DNA from: Halosaccharopolyspora lacisalsi
Lineage (GTDB): Bacteria > Actinomycetota > Actinomycetes > Mycobacteriales > Pseudonocardiaceae
Length of the DNA stretch: 64,000 nucleotides
Reading direction: 5' to 3'
Assembly (NCBI RefSeq): GCF_014137975.1
Contig: NZ_JACGWZ010000001.1
Location: forward strand, 1,302,001-1,366,000
The notes below the pieces were generated by a model. That model was not told where the DNA came from, ran no database searches, and saw only the letters and a list, made by a program, of their open reading frames with translations. Positions 1 to 8,289 of the stretch are shown one piece after another (position 1 is the stretch's first letter; each line of letters starts with the position of its first letter). Position numbers and translations under genes: made by a program.

Positions 1-398
1 CGCCGCTGGCTGCCGGTGTCGGGTAGTCCCTCGTGGTGCGGGCTCAGCTCGGCACGTCGCGCCTTCCGGTCCGCGTCGACGTGGGGCTGGGTGACCAAGT
101 AGTCGATCACGTGGCTGAAGTCCTGCACCCGGAAGGCCAGGTCCTCGGTGAACCGCGGCTGGCCACCGCTTTCGCCCTGGAAACTCGCGTCGAAGGCGAT
201 CGCGACGAAACCCTGACGGGCCAGCTCCGCGGCATAGACGTTGCCCGCGGTCTGCTCCTTGCAGCTGCCGGTCGGGTGGGCGCTGATGACCGTGGCGTAG
301 GTCCGGTCGCGATCGAAGTCCGGCGGGAAGTAGATGTCCGCCGCGATGTCCCAGGCCAACGCCGTGATATTCACGCGTTCGACGTTGTCGGAAGGCAT
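1..398 (-). CDS. Alpha/beta hydrolase, 5' part only (runs off left edge)
   Basis: The reading frame starts at ATG 398 behind a GAGGAG ribosome site and runs open to the window edge (about 132 codons). It matches the N-terminal half of the YcjY/dienelactone-hydrolase-like alpha/beta hydrolases: an AHPTGSCKEQTAG segment (oxyanion region) near residues 41-53, FVAIAFDASFQGESGG near 64-79, and FRVQDFSHVIDYLVTQPHVDADR near 88-110. In relatives that last segment leads straight into the nucleophile elbow (G-x-C/S-G-G). Here the sequence after VDADR becomes an unrelated KARRAEL stretch with no elbow before the edge. The gene therefore looks truncated or fused at about position 80, next to mobile-element debris. 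Function (ester or peptide-like hydrolysis) is family-level only. Confidence 0.6.
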   Translation of the reverse strand, partial: MPSDNVERVNITALAWDIAADIYFPPDFDRDRTYATVISAHPTGSCKEQTAGNVYAAELARQGFVAIAFDASFQGESGGQPRFTEDLAFRVQDFSHVIDYLVTQPHVDADRKARRAELSPHHEGLPDTGSQR

Positions 399-874
399 GG
401 TCCTCACTCCTCAGATTTGCCGCATCGGCCCGGCGGAAGGGCCGTTGACCAGCGGATTCGATGGCGTACACCCCTCACTGTGGGGCGGAGCGGTACCGTG
501 TGGCAGGGACAGTTCCTTCCCAGGAAGCACCGTGCCCCCGGACGGAAAGCGCGCCGGACATTCACCATCGGACGTCGACCGGTACTCCGCTCAAGCACGC
601 CCCTGGCCGGGCGCGACAGGGGCGGGTTTCAGCCGCCGCTGCTGGCTGGCCGACCAGGGCCAGTGCGTCAACGGACCGACTGGCACCGGAAATCGCTCAC
701 CGTCCACTAACGGAGGATCCTGTACCGCTGCTACTCAGATCCCGTTTGGCCGGGAACCTGCTCGGCGTTGGCACCGGCCAGGCGCGTGGCGACGGTCTGC
801 TGTGCCTGCTCGGCGTCGGCATCGTGGTCGGCGACGACCAGGCCGGACACGGCCCGGAAGGCTCCGGTCCGGAG
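399..874. other. Gap with no recognisable gene
   Basis: Several frames are open here because of high GC, but none resembles a protein or carries a convincing ribosome site. The segment lies between a truncated hydrolase and recombinase/transposase remnants and is probably scarred mobile-element DNA. Confidence 0.5.
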
Positions 875-990
875 TTAGTCGCGGCGCCGGTAGTAGCGCA
901 GGGTGGTGGAGATGTGGGCGTGGCCGACGGCGGTGGCGACCTTCTCGGTCTGGCCGAACGACTCGAGGCCCTCAGCCCCGTTCGCGGGCA
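875..990 (-). pseudogene. C-terminal remnant of a tyrosine recombinase/integrase
   Basis: The minus strand encodes a short tail ending at a TAA at 877-875 that reads FGQTEKVATAVGHAHISTT followed by LRYYRRD. This is the end of the phage-integrase catalytic domain: the GHAHISTT box followed by the nucleophile tyrosine region (YY). The upstream catalytic Arg/Lys/His portion is absent, so it cannot be functional. An N-terminal integrase remnant of similar type lies at 32196-32495, so related elements have visited this region more than once. Family assignment rests on a short but characteristic motif. Confidence 0.55.
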
Positions 991-1049
991 CCGCCCCACA
1001 CCAGAAAGCTAGGGAACCCACCCATCGGCATGACCAATGGAAGCAGGCT

Positions 1050-1711
1050 CTCCTGGGGCGGTCGCGAGCACCGGATCAGGACCCAAAGATGCCGTCGAGG
1101 ACCATCAGGGTGAACCTGAGTACGGGCAGGACAGCGACCAGGCAACAGCGCGAACTCGTACGCATGTACGGCACAGGCGAGTACGCGATCACCGACTTCG
1201 CCGTCACACAGCCGTGCGCCACAATGGTCGACGACATCACCTATATCCGACCAGCGAAGGATGGGTTTATCTGGCCACCGTCCTCGACTGCTATTCGAAA
1301 ACCATTGTGGGCTGGGCCCTCGACGACCACTACCGCGCCTCGCTGATCACCAAAGCCATCCACATGGCCGCCCACAGCCACACCATCCCTGCTGGAGCCA
1401 TTTTCCATTCCGACCGCGGCAGCAACCATAAGTCTGCCGACTTCGGCAACACGCTCCGCTCGCTCGGCATCCGACGATCAGTCGGACGCGCCGGGAGCTC
1501 CTTCGACAACGCGATGGCTGAGTCCTTCTTCGCCACCCTGAAAAACGAACGAGTCCCTCGGATGACCGGCCTCATTCGACAACACGCCATCGCAGACATT
1601 GCCACCTGCATCGAGCTCCGATATAATCACCGCCGACTCCGCTTCGGAGTCGGATGCAAAAACCCACACGAAGTTCAAATCGAACGTCAAAACCGGCTGG
1701 ACGTGGCATGA
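1050..1711 (+). pseudogene. IS3-family transposase (OrfB, rve integrase core), frameshifted
   Basis: Two overlapping frames together give an IS3-family DDE core. VDDITYIR (first Asp) is in the frame ending near 1260. GWVYLATVLDCYSKTIVGWAL, HSDRGSN (second Asp) and SSFDNAMAESFFATLKNE (catalytic Glu) are in the frame ending at 1711. The switch between TYIR and SEGW shows a frameshift near 1250. The N-terminal part of OrfB and the whole of OrfA are missing or unrecognisable. The element is a dead relic lying immediately 3' of the ectoine locus. Confidence 0.75.
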
Positions 1712-1813
1712 AATGGCCCACTGGCGAGCCGTCCGGAAAATCCGAGTCCGTCCACATGTCACTTTGCGTTTCAGGTCGGGTTCGGGAACATCATGTCGAC
1801 GCGGGGCGCTGTG

Positions 1814-2446
1814 TCAGGCGCTGAGCCCGCTAAGGACGTCGGAGATCCTCTCCTGGAGCGCGATCGCGTCGTGCAGGGAGGTTTCGGGCATACCGCGCCA
1901 CCCTTCGGCGTGTTCGGTGTCGATGAACTGGAGCTCACGAGCTTCGCAGTAGCCGAGTAGGACGGCGGTCAGCGCGGCGGCATCGCAGGCAGCAGCAAGC
2001 GCAGGGTCCGTCTCGGCGGATTCCAGTCTCTGGGCGAGTGCCCTGTGCAGGCGTGTGGTTCGCCAGTGCAGCACCGCGTGCTGTCCTTCGGCGCTTTCCT
2101 CGGCCCAGCCCGCGGCGGCGTCGACGCTCCTTTCGGAGGCACGGACCACCGCGTCGATCTCGTCCTGGGGCAGGCTGGTGTAGCCGAGGTCCATCTCGGC
2201 CCGGACGATCTCACGTTCGGCCGTCCCCAGCAGCGCGTTGGCCAGGGACAGAGTGGTGCGCACCCGCGTGCGCTTGTCATAGGACGGTGACATGAGCGCG
2301 GGCGGGGTAGTGACGCCGAGAGCTTTCAGGGCCAGGCGCAGTTCGTCGGTACGAGGCAAAAGTGTCTCCAGTGGATCGGGCTCGACGCTATGGAGGGAAC
2401 CGAGCGTCGTGGTCGAAGAAAGCGAGCTTCGAGCGGTGTCACGCAT
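1814..2446 (-). CDS. Unknown alpha-helical protein downstream of ectB
   Basis: A 210-residue frame 50 bp downstream of ectB on the same strand, so probably the last gene of the ectoine operon. I do not recognise the family. The protein looks soluble and mostly helical (runs such as RTTLSLANALLGTAEREIVRAE and ARELQFIDTEHAEGW), with no signal peptide, no membrane segment and few cysteines. The first 30 residues are Ser/Thr-rich and low in structure, so an internal start is possible. Codon usage and GC match the operon. A role in the embedded carrier-protein pathway or in regulation is possible but not shown. Confidence 0.55.
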   Translation of the reverse strand: MRDTARSSLSSTTTLGSLHSVEPDPLETLLPRTDELRLALKALGVTTPPALMSPSYDKRTRVRTTLSLANALLGTAEREIVRAEMDLGYTSLPQDEIDAVVRASERSVDAAAGWAEESAEGQHAVLHWRTTRLHRALAQRLESAETDPALAAACDAAALTAVLLGYCEARELQFIDTEHAEGWRGMPETSLHDAIALQERISDVLSGLSA

Positions 2447-2496
2447 CGGTCCGATCCCTGCGGTCGTGATCCTGCCGCTGTCCGCTGGAAGATGGG

Positions 2497-3744
2497 TCAG
2501 GCCGTGACAGCTTGCACCGAGTCCGTGATGATCCCAAGACCCTGTTCGAGCTCTTCGTCGGTCACGGTCAGTGGCGGCATGATCTTGACGACCTCGCTGT
2601 TCGGTCCGGCCGTCTCCAGGATCATCCCGCGGTCGAAGGCCGCCTTGGACACCTTGCCCGCCAGGTCCGGGTCCTCGAAACCCAGCCCCCTGGCCAGGCC
2701 GCGACCCTTGGCCACGGTGCCCTCGTGGGTGTTCACCAGCTCGTCGAGCACCTGGCCGACGCGCTCGCCCTTGGCGACGGTGGAGCGCTGCAGGGCGTCG
2801 TCGCTCCAGTACTGGCGCAGCGCCTCGGTAGCCGTCACGAACGCCGGGTTGTTGCCCCGGAAGGTGCCGTTGTGCTCACCGGGCTCCCAGACGTCGTGCT
2901 CGGACTTGATGAGCGTGGTCGCCAGCGGGCTGCCGTAGCCGCCGATCGACTTGGACAGGCAGACGATGTCGGGGGTGATCCCGGCTTCCTCGAAGCTGAA
3001 GAACGGCCCCGTCCGGCCGCAGCCCATCTGCACGTCGTCGACGATGAGCAGCATGTCGTGACGCTTGCACAGATCGGACAGCCCGCGCAGCCACTCGGGG
3101 CGCGAGGAGTTGATGCCGCCCTCGCCCTGGAGGGTCTCCACGATCACGGCCGCGGGAGCGTTGAGCCCACTGCCGCTGTCGGCCAGCAGCCGGTCGAAGT
3201 ACAGGAAGTCCGGGTACTGGCCCTCGAAGTAGTTGTCGTAGGGCATCGGTGTGGCGTGCACCAGCGGAATGCCGGCACCACCGCGCTTCATCGAGTTCCC
3301 GGTCACCGACAGCGACCCCAGCGTCATGCCGTGGAAGGCGTTGGTGAAGCTGATAATCGACTCGCGACCGGTGATCTTGCGGGCGAGCTTGAGCGCCGCC
3401 TCCACCGAGTTCGTCCCGGTCGGGCCGGAGAACTGGAGCTTGTAGTCCAGCCCGCGCGGTTTCAGCAGTTTCTCGTCGACGGTCTCCAGGAACTCGCGCT
3501 TGGCCGCGGTGGCCTGGTCGAGACCGTGATGAATACCGTCCCGCTCGATGTACTCGAGCAGTTTTCGCTTCAGCAGCGGATTGTTGTGCCCGTAGTTCAA
3601 CGCCCCGGCACCGGCGAAGAAGTCCAGGTAGGGCGTCCCGTCCTCGCCGTAGATCCAACTACCCACCGCACGGTCGAACGTCGTCGGCCAGGTGCGGCTA
3701 TAGCTGCGAGCTTCGGATTCCAGAGTTGCGAAGATGTCGTTCAT
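2497..3744 (-). CDS. ectB: L-2,4-diaminobutyrate--2-oxoglutarate transaminase (EctB)
   Basis: Class III aminotransferase converting aspartate semialdehyde to L-2,4-diaminobutyrate with glutamate as donor, the first ectoine step. The 415-residue protein has the EctB hallmarks: [15 protein letters not shown] at 42-56, [17 protein letters not shown] near 107-123, ETLQGEGG near 203, IVDDVQ near 234, and SKSIGGYG with the PLP lysine at about residue 265. ATG 3744 is chosen because GGAGGAG lies just upstream; an in-frame extension to 3780 lacks a better site. It is the last recognised ectoine gene here, lying after ectC, the reverse of the usual ectA-B-C order. Confidence 0.95.
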   Translation of the reverse strand: MNDIFATLESEARSYSRTWPTTFDRAVGSWIYGEDGTPYLDFFAGAGALNYGHNNPLLKRKLLEYIERDGIHHGLDQATAAKREFLETVDEKLLKPRGLDYKLQFSGPTGTNSVEAALKLARKITGRESIISFTNAFHGMTLGSLSVTGNSMKRGGAGIPLVHATPMPYDNYFEGQYPDFLYFDRLLADSGSGLNAPAAVIVETLQGEGGINSSRPEWLRGLSDLCKRHDMLLIVDDVQMGCGRTGPFFSFEEAGITPDIVCLSKSIGGYGSPLATTLIKSEHDVWEPGEHNGTFRGNNPAFVTATEALRQYWSDDALQRSTVAKGERVGQVLDELVNTHEGTVAKGRGLARGLGFEDPDLAGKVSKAAFDRGMILETAGPNSEVVKIMPPLTVTDEELEQGLGIITDSVQAVTA

Positions 3745-3832
3745 CGTCTCCTCCACAGGCACGGTGCCCGGGGCAGACACGGCCGTCGGGTGCCTGCCCC
3801 GAACACCGGTTCCGGGTACGAGGCGTCGCCGG

Positions 3833-4234
3833 TCAGTCGTGTGCGTCGGTCAACAGGGGGTAGACGCCGTTCTCGTCGTGGTCCTCCCGCCCGGTGACCG
3901 GCGGGTTGAAGACGCAGACGGCGCGAAAGTCGGTCTTGGTCCGGAGGGTGTGCTTCTCGTGTCCGTCGAGGAGGTACATGGTCCCGGGTGTGATCCAGTG
4001 CTTCTCACCCGTTTCGTCGTTGGTGAGTTCGCACTCTCCTTCGACGCACAGGACCGCCTCGATGTGGTTGGCGTACCACATGGACGTTTCGGTCCCGGCG
4101 CGCACGACGGTCTCGTGCAGCGAGAAACCGACCTTTTCCCTGGCGAGTACGATGCGCTTGCTCTCCCAGGTGCCGGAAGCGCCCTTGACGTGGCGCTCGG
4201 TGTCTTCTATCTCTGCGAACGAACGGACGAGCAT
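3833..4234 (-). CDS. ectC: L-ectoine synthase (EctC)
   Basis: Cupin-fold hydro-lyase that cyclises N-gamma-acetyl-diaminobutyrate to ectoine. The 133-residue protein starting at [10 protein letters not shown] is of normal family length. The metal ligands known for EctC are present two positions later than in the Paenibacillus enzyme: Glu59 (in NHIEAVLC), Tyr87 (in [10 protein letters not shown]) and His95. The start ATG 4234 follows GAGAGGATCC; an upstream in-frame extension exists but is poorly conserved. The gene lies 48 bp after the acyl carrier protein gene and 88 bp before ectB. Confidence 0.95.
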   Translation of the reverse strand: MLVRSFAEIEDTERHVKGASGTWESKRIVLAREKVGFSLHETVVRAGTETSMWYANHIEAVLCVEGECELTNDETGEKHWITPGTMYLLDGHEKHTLRTKTDFRAVCVFNPPVTGREDHDENGVYPLLTDAHD

Positions 4235-4282
4235 GAGAATGGATCCTCTCGTGGATCGGTGTCGCAAACGTGCGGCGCTGCG

Positions 4283-4552
4283 TCAGCTTCCGGCTGGTGC
4301 CGCGGCGCTGTCACCGGACGACGCGAAGTCGATGAAGGTTTCGACGGTCTCGAAGTCGTCGACGTCCAGGTCTTCCGGGTCGATCACCAGCCCGATGGAC
4401 TCCTCGAGCGCCATGAGCATCTCGAGCATGGTGGTGGAGTCCAGGTGCAGGTCCTCGAAAAGGCGGACGCCACCGGTCAGCCCGGTCACGGGACGCTCCA
4501 GCACGTCGGTCAGGGCGGTCTCCAGGGCTGTGAGCACTGTGTCGCGGTCCAT
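4283..4552 (-). CDS. Acyl carrier protein inside the ectoine operon
   Basis: An 89-residue acidic carrier protein. The phosphopantetheine site is Ser39 in EDLHLDSTTMLEML, a clean D-S-T match, followed by the usual acidic helix region (VIDPEDLDVDDFETVETFIDF). Its ATG overlaps the TAA of the preceding AMP-ligase gene by one base, so the two are translationally coupled. With the ligase, a dedicated AcpS domain, a PLP decarboxylase and an ammonia-lyase domain beside it, the protein most likely tethers an amino acid or derived acyl group during tailoring, not fatty-acid synthesis. The cargo is unknown. Confidence 0.9.
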   Translation of the reverse strand: MDRDTVLTALETALTDVLERPVTGLTGGVRLFEDLHLDSTTMLEMLMALEESIGLVIDPEDLDVDDFETVETFIDFASSGDSAAAPAGS

Positions 4553-6084
4553 TAGTTCTTCTCCTTTACTGTGGGTACCGCCCGGTCCTCGACCAGGGCG
4601 ACGATCTGTGCGCGGTCGAGCTTGCCGTTGGCGTTGGTCGGCAGCGTCGGAAGCACGACGCAGCGGCGAGGGATCTTGAAGGCTTCGATGTGTTCGTGCA
4701 TGCGTTCGGTTACTTCCTCACCGGTGATGTCGGACTCGACGGCCAGCAGCGCCGGGCGCGTCTCGTTCGGCGGGATCAGGGCCACCGCATTCACCCCGTC
4801 GACACGACGTGCTGCGGATTCCACCTCGGTGGCGCTCACGCGGAAACCACGTTCTTTGTAGATGTCGTCGCGGCGTCCGGAGAAGTAGAGGTAGCCGTCG
4901 TGGTCGCGCCATCCATAGTCACCGGTGCGGAGTTCGGGGAACAGTCCCTCGACGCGGGGAAAGCGTTCGGCACTCAACTCGGGGCGTCGCCAGTAGCCGG
5001 CCATCACGTGGGGGCCGCGCACGACGAACTGCCCCAGCTCGCCGGGAGGGAGTCGTTTGCCGTCGTCGTCGAGGATCAGGACCTCCGTGCCCGGCAGTGG
5101 AAACCCGCAGGAACCGGGCCGGTCCAGATCGCCGTCCGGGGGCATGATCGCGGTGCGTTTGCACTCGGTGAGTCCGTACATCACTTGGATGCGCAACCGG
5201 GGGAGGGTCTCGCGCAGTGCCGCCATGGTGCCCTCGGCGAGGGCGGCACCGGTGTTGGTGAGCAGCCGCAGACGCTCGGGCTTGTCGGTGCTGCGCCGCA
5301 GTAACCAGGCGAGGCGGTCCGAGACTGACGGCACGCCGGGAAGGACGGTGGCCGCACTGTGCCGCAGGTGGCGCAGCAGGGGCGGGCCGGCCTCGGCGTG
5401 GGTGCCCAGCCACAGGTGCGCACCGCTGAGGGCGGCCAGAAACACCTGGTACAGCCCGTAGTCGAACGACAACGGCAGCGGGCAGTAGACGACGTCGTCA
5501 TCGCGATACCCCAGGCACGACTGGATGGCGCGGGAGGCGAACAGAACCTGCTGGTGCGTGCTCACGACCGCCTTGGGCATCGACGTCGTGCCCGAGGTGT
5601 AAATCAGGCACACGGGATCGACGGAGAGCACGTCCTCGTCGAGCCGGGTCGGGTCCGCGGACTGGCTTCCCGGCTCGTCCACGTCGGAGGAGAGTCGAGC
5701 ACTGGGCAGGTAACGGACCCGGTGCTGCTGAGCCGTGTCGCCGTCGTCGGCGTCGTCGGAGACCACGAGGGCGGGTTCGCTGTCCTGGAGGACATGGGCC
5801 AGCGGCTCTCCGCGGACGTGCTCGTGGAGCACGCTGAACGCCGCTCCCAGCCGCGATGCGGCGTAGACCAGGGTCGTCACGACGAGCCCGTCGGCTGCCT
5901 TTACGACCACGCGGTCGCCACGGGACACCCCTTGGTCCTGGATACGGCGAGCGGCGCGGACGCTCGCTACGGCCAGTTGACGGTACGTGCAGCTGCGGCC
6001 GTGGGCGGTTACGGCCGGCTCGTGGGGGGTGCGGTCGGCGGCGTCGTCGAGCAGTTCGTGCAGGAGGTTCGGCGTCTGAGCCAT
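4552..6084 (-). CDS. AMP-forming acyl/aminoacyl ligase (adenylation enzyme)
   Basis: A 510-residue ANL-superfamily enzyme expected to adenylate a carboxylic acid and load it on the neighbouring carrier protein. Visible motifs are the phosphate-binding loop IYTSGTTSMPK (about 161-171), the YGLTEC acid box, RTGDYGW, the hinge GRRDDIYKERGFRVS, and the C-terminal catalytic lysine in NANGKLDR (about 488). It resembles stand-alone amino-acid/acyl ligases, including the AMP ligase that accompanies an ACP and a PLP decarboxylase in exosortase-A-type loci. The ATG at 6084 overlaps the stop of the upstream fusion gene (TGATG), and an upstream in-frame extension is unlikely. Substrate cannot be read with confidence; a polar amino acid fits the context. 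Confidence 0.88.
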   Translation of the reverse strand: MAQTPNLLHELLDDAADRTPHEPAVTAHGRSCTYRQLAVASVRAARRIQDQGVSRGDRVVVKAADGLVVTTLVYAASRLGAAFSVLHEHVRGEPLAHVLQDSEPALVVSDDADDGDTAQQHRVRYLPSARLSSDVDEPGSQSADPTRLDEDVLSVDPVCLIYTSGTTSMPKAVVSTHQQVLFASRAIQSCLGYRDDDVVYCPLPLSFDYGLYQVFLAALSGAHLWLGTHAEAGPPLLRHLRHSAATVLPGVPSVSDRLAWLLRRSTDKPERLRLLTNTGAALAEGTMAALRETLPRLRIQVMYGLTECKRTAIMPPDGDLDRPGSCGFPLPGTEVLILDDDGKRLPPGELGQFVVRGPHVMAGYWRRPELSAERFPRVEGLFPELRTGDYGWRDHDGYLYFSGRRDDIYKERGFRVSATEVESAARRVDGVNAVALIPPNETRPALLAVESDITGEEVTERMHEHIEAFKIPRRCVVLPTLPTNANGKLDRAQIVALVEDRAVPTVKEKN

Positions 6085-6947
6085 CAGTCCTCCCCGGAGG
6101 CTGCCGTGACCTTCTGCGCAGGGACCACGGTGGTGGCGGTGGCGCTGCATACCAGTCGCGGCTCGTCGAGTCGTCGAGCCCGGCTGGGACGGTCGGCGGG
6201 ATCGGCGGCGATCACCTTGTGAGCCCGGAGGTCCACGACGCGGCGGAGCCGGGTTTTGCTCGTGAGTCGTGCGGTGGCCTCGACGTAGTCGCCCGGTGCA
6301 ACCGGTGCGGTGAACTTCACCGCCGAGTACTCCGACAGGAGACCCTCGTCGCCGTCGGTCCGGATGGTGATCTCGGTGACGAGGTCACCGAAGAGCTTGA
6401 GGATGTGTGCTCCGTCGACGATCCCCCCTCCGTAGTGGGCGTCTTCCTGACCGATGCGGACCCGGAGGAACGCGGTGGTCGTGGTGTCCTCGCCGGTGTT
6501 TGGCGCGGTCATGGGCGTGGTTTCCTCCGTTCGTGGCGGGAGAGCGGTGGTGCCGGTATGCGCCGGGGGGAGCGGAACCGCAACGGCCGTCACCACGGTG
6601 TCTTTGTGCGAGATGGACAGAGCAAGGTCCGTGGAAGGCGACGGCAGCTCGGCTGCGGCTCCTTCGAGCCGCACCTCGGGAGATCCGTCGTCGGCCTGGG
6701 TCACGCAAATCTCGCGAGGGGCCACCCCCTGCAGCAATCCTTTGCCCATAGCCTTGAGCACGGCCTCCTTGGCGGCGAACCGTCCCGCCAGGAATTCCCG
6801 GCGGCGTTCGGCCCCGAGCTCGTCGGCGCGGCCGATCTCCTCCGGGGCATAGCAGTAGCGCAGGAACCACGCGCGCCGGAGCAGTTGATCGAGCTCGGTG
6901 CTGTCGAGGACGTCCACACCGATGCGGGCGGAGCCTTGCCGGGTCAT
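6084..6947 (-). CDS. Fusion: holo-ACP synthase + beta-aminoacyl-thioester ammonia-lyase (hotdog)
   Basis: A 287-residue protein with two unrelated halves. Residues 8-125 are an AcpS-type phosphopantetheinyl transferase: IGVDV near 9-13, RFAAKEAVLKAMGKG near 56-70 with the metal/CoA glutamate, and the LSISH box near 110-114. Residues 146-287 match the small hotdog ammonia-lyases (3-aminobutyryl-CoA and beta-alanyl-CoA ammonia-lyases): EDAHYGGGIVDGA near 168-180, FGDLVTE near 186-192, TDGDEGL, and KFTAPVAPGDYVEA near 211-224. No stop codon separates the halves, but Met146 has its own GGAGGA site, so the lyase may also be made alone. Predicted roles: activate the adjacent ACP, and remove or add ammonia at the beta position of a thioester. 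It overlaps the decarboxylase stop by 4 bp. Confidence 0.85.
   Translation of the reverse strand: MTRQGSARIGVDVLDSTELDQLLRRAWFLRYCYAPEEIGRADELGAERRREFLAGRFAAKEAVLKAMGKGLLQGVAPREICVTQADDGSPEVRLEGAAAELPSPSTDLALSISHKDTVVTAVAVPLPPAHTGTTALPPRTEETTPMTAPNTGEDTTTTAFLRVRIGQEDAHYGGGIVDGAHILKLFGDLVTEITIRTDGDEGLLSEYSAVKFTAPVAPGDYVEATARLTSKTRLRRVVDLRAHKVIAADPADRPSRARRLDEPRLVCSATATTVVPAQKVTAASGED
6523..6528 (-). promoter_or_regulatory. Internal ribosome site inside the AcpS-lyase fusion
   Basis: GGAGGA on the minus strand lies 10 nt before an in-frame ATG at 6512-6510. Translation from there would give a 142-residue protein, about the full normal length of the stand-alone hotdog ammonia-lyases. This suggests two gene products from one frame, or a recent fusion that kept its start signal. 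Confidence 0.55.
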
Positions 6948-8221
6948 GACGCCCCCACGAAGTCGACGAGATGCTGCTTGGCCAGCAGGTCTTGCGTGGT
7001 GTCGCGTTCACGGACCAGCAACGCACGACCACGGTGGACGAGGACTTCGGCGGGGAACCCCTGGCTGAGGAACAACCCCGGTGAGGCTGTGGGCCCGTAC
7101 GCGCCGGAACGTTGCACGCCGATCAGATCGCCCGGTTCGACCCGTGGCAAGGCGACCTTCTTGGCCACGATGTCGTTGGGCGTGCACAGCGGCCCGGTTA
7201 CGGAGTACCGCTGCAGTGGTGGTTCGTCCGGTCTTGTGAGGTGATGTATCGGAAAGTTGCGTTTGACGAAGCTACCGATCCCCACAGCCGCCATGTGGTG
7301 GTTGGTGCCACCGTCTGCGACGACGAACGACTCGCCCATAGATTCCTTGACGTACCGGGCTCGCACCACGTAAGTGCCCGCCGCGGCTGTGAGGTAGCGC
7401 CCCAGCTCCGTGACGAGCCGGCACCGGGGGTGGCGCTCGGCGAACGGAAGGATCACTTCCCGCAGCCGAGCTCCCAGCGCGTCGAGGTCGAGCTCGTCTT
7501 CGTTGTCGAAGTAGGCGACGCCCAGTCCGCCTCCGACGTCGACGATTTCCAGGGGGATGCCGAGCTGGTCGGCCAGCCTTTCGGCCGTATCCAGAATCCG
7601 ACCGGTGTTGTGCACGACGTCGTCGTGATAAAGGAACCTGGTTCCCATGTAGGCGTGGATGCCGATGACCCGGATGTGGCGCAGGTCGGCGACGAACCGC
7701 TTGGATTCGGCGACCACGTCCTCGTCGACACCGAACTGGCGGGGTTTGCCGCCCATCGCCAGGCCGGACCCCTTGGTGCTGAACGAGGGGTTCACCCGCA
7801 TGACTGCGCGGCAGTCGCTACCCCCTCGTCGTGTCACCAGTTCGTCCAGGAGGCGTAATTCGTCCAGCGACTCGCACACCACCGCATGGATGCCCGCATC
7901 GAGGCAGGCGTTGAGATCATCGGAGTCCTTGCCGGGACCGAGGAAGATCACGTTCTCCGGGCGCACCCCTGCTCTGAGCGCGGTCACCAGTTCGGCTTGG
8001 GAGGAGACCTCGGCGCCCGCACCCAGCGCACCGAGGAAGGCGCACACGCTGATGTTCGGATTGGCCTTGAGCGAGAAGAAGATGTCGAGCTGTTTCGGAA
8101 GGCGATCACGGAGATCTTGGTAGGTTTCTCGTAGGATGTCGGTGTCGTAGACGAACAGGGGAGTGCCGAACTCGTCTGCGATCTCGGAAATCGAATTCCC
8201 TTGGACGCGTGTCTCGTGCAT
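6944..8221 (-). CDS. Fold-type III PLP-dependent amino-acid decarboxylase
   Basis: A 425-residue member of the ornithine/diaminopimelate decarboxylase family (alanine-racemase fold). The PLP lysine is Lys52 in IFFSLKANPN, the phosphate-binding glycine loop is DVGGGLG, and the C-terminal active-site cysteine is near 346 in VTGPLCTPND. ATG 8221 is preferred because the family match begins there; the frame upstream overlaps ectA and is not homologous. It is unlikely to be the housekeeping LysA, because it sits between ectA and an AMP-ligase/ACP set. Related enzymes are found with an AMP ligase and ACP in exosortase-A loci, and, from memory, with carrier-bound aspartate in macrolactam starter-unit pathways. 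Candidate substrates are aspartyl-ACP or diaminobutyrate. Confidence 0.88.
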   Translation of the reverse strand: MHETRVQGNSISEIADEFGTPLFVYDTDILRETYQDLRDRLPKQLDIFFSLKANPNISVCAFLGALGAGAEVSSQAELVTALRAGVRPENVIFLGPGKDSDDLNACLDAGIHAVVCESLDELRLLDELVTRRGGSDCRAVMRVNPSFSTKGSGLAMGGKPRQFGVDEDVVAESKRFVADLRHIRVIGIHAYMGTRFLYHDDVVHNTGRILDTAERLADQLGIPLEIVDVGGGLGVAYFDNEDELDLDALGARLREVILPFAERHPRCRLVTELGRYLTAAAGTYVVRARYVKESMGESFVVADGGTNHHMAAVGIGSFVKRNFPIHHLTRPDEPPLQRYSVTGPLCTPNDIVAKKVALPRVEPGDLIGVQRSGAYGPTASPGLFLSQGFPAEVLVHRGRALLVRERDTTQDLLAKQHLVDFVGAS

Positions 8222-8289
8222 GTCTCGGCGAGCCTTTCGGCGGTGCGGGACAGTATTTTGGATTTTCCCCGGTAGGGGTGAGCTGGCCG

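Noticed and set aside
334-1113. Plus-strand frames covering the first kilobase
   Set aside because: They are rich in Arg/Gly/Pro, overlap the minus-strand hydrolase and recombinase remnants, and show no domain.
4283-8221. An exosortase-A polysaccharide locus
   Set aside because: The ligase/ACP/PLP-decarboxylase trio resembles the set seen there, but no exosortase, glycosyltransferase or PEP-CTERM gene is present.
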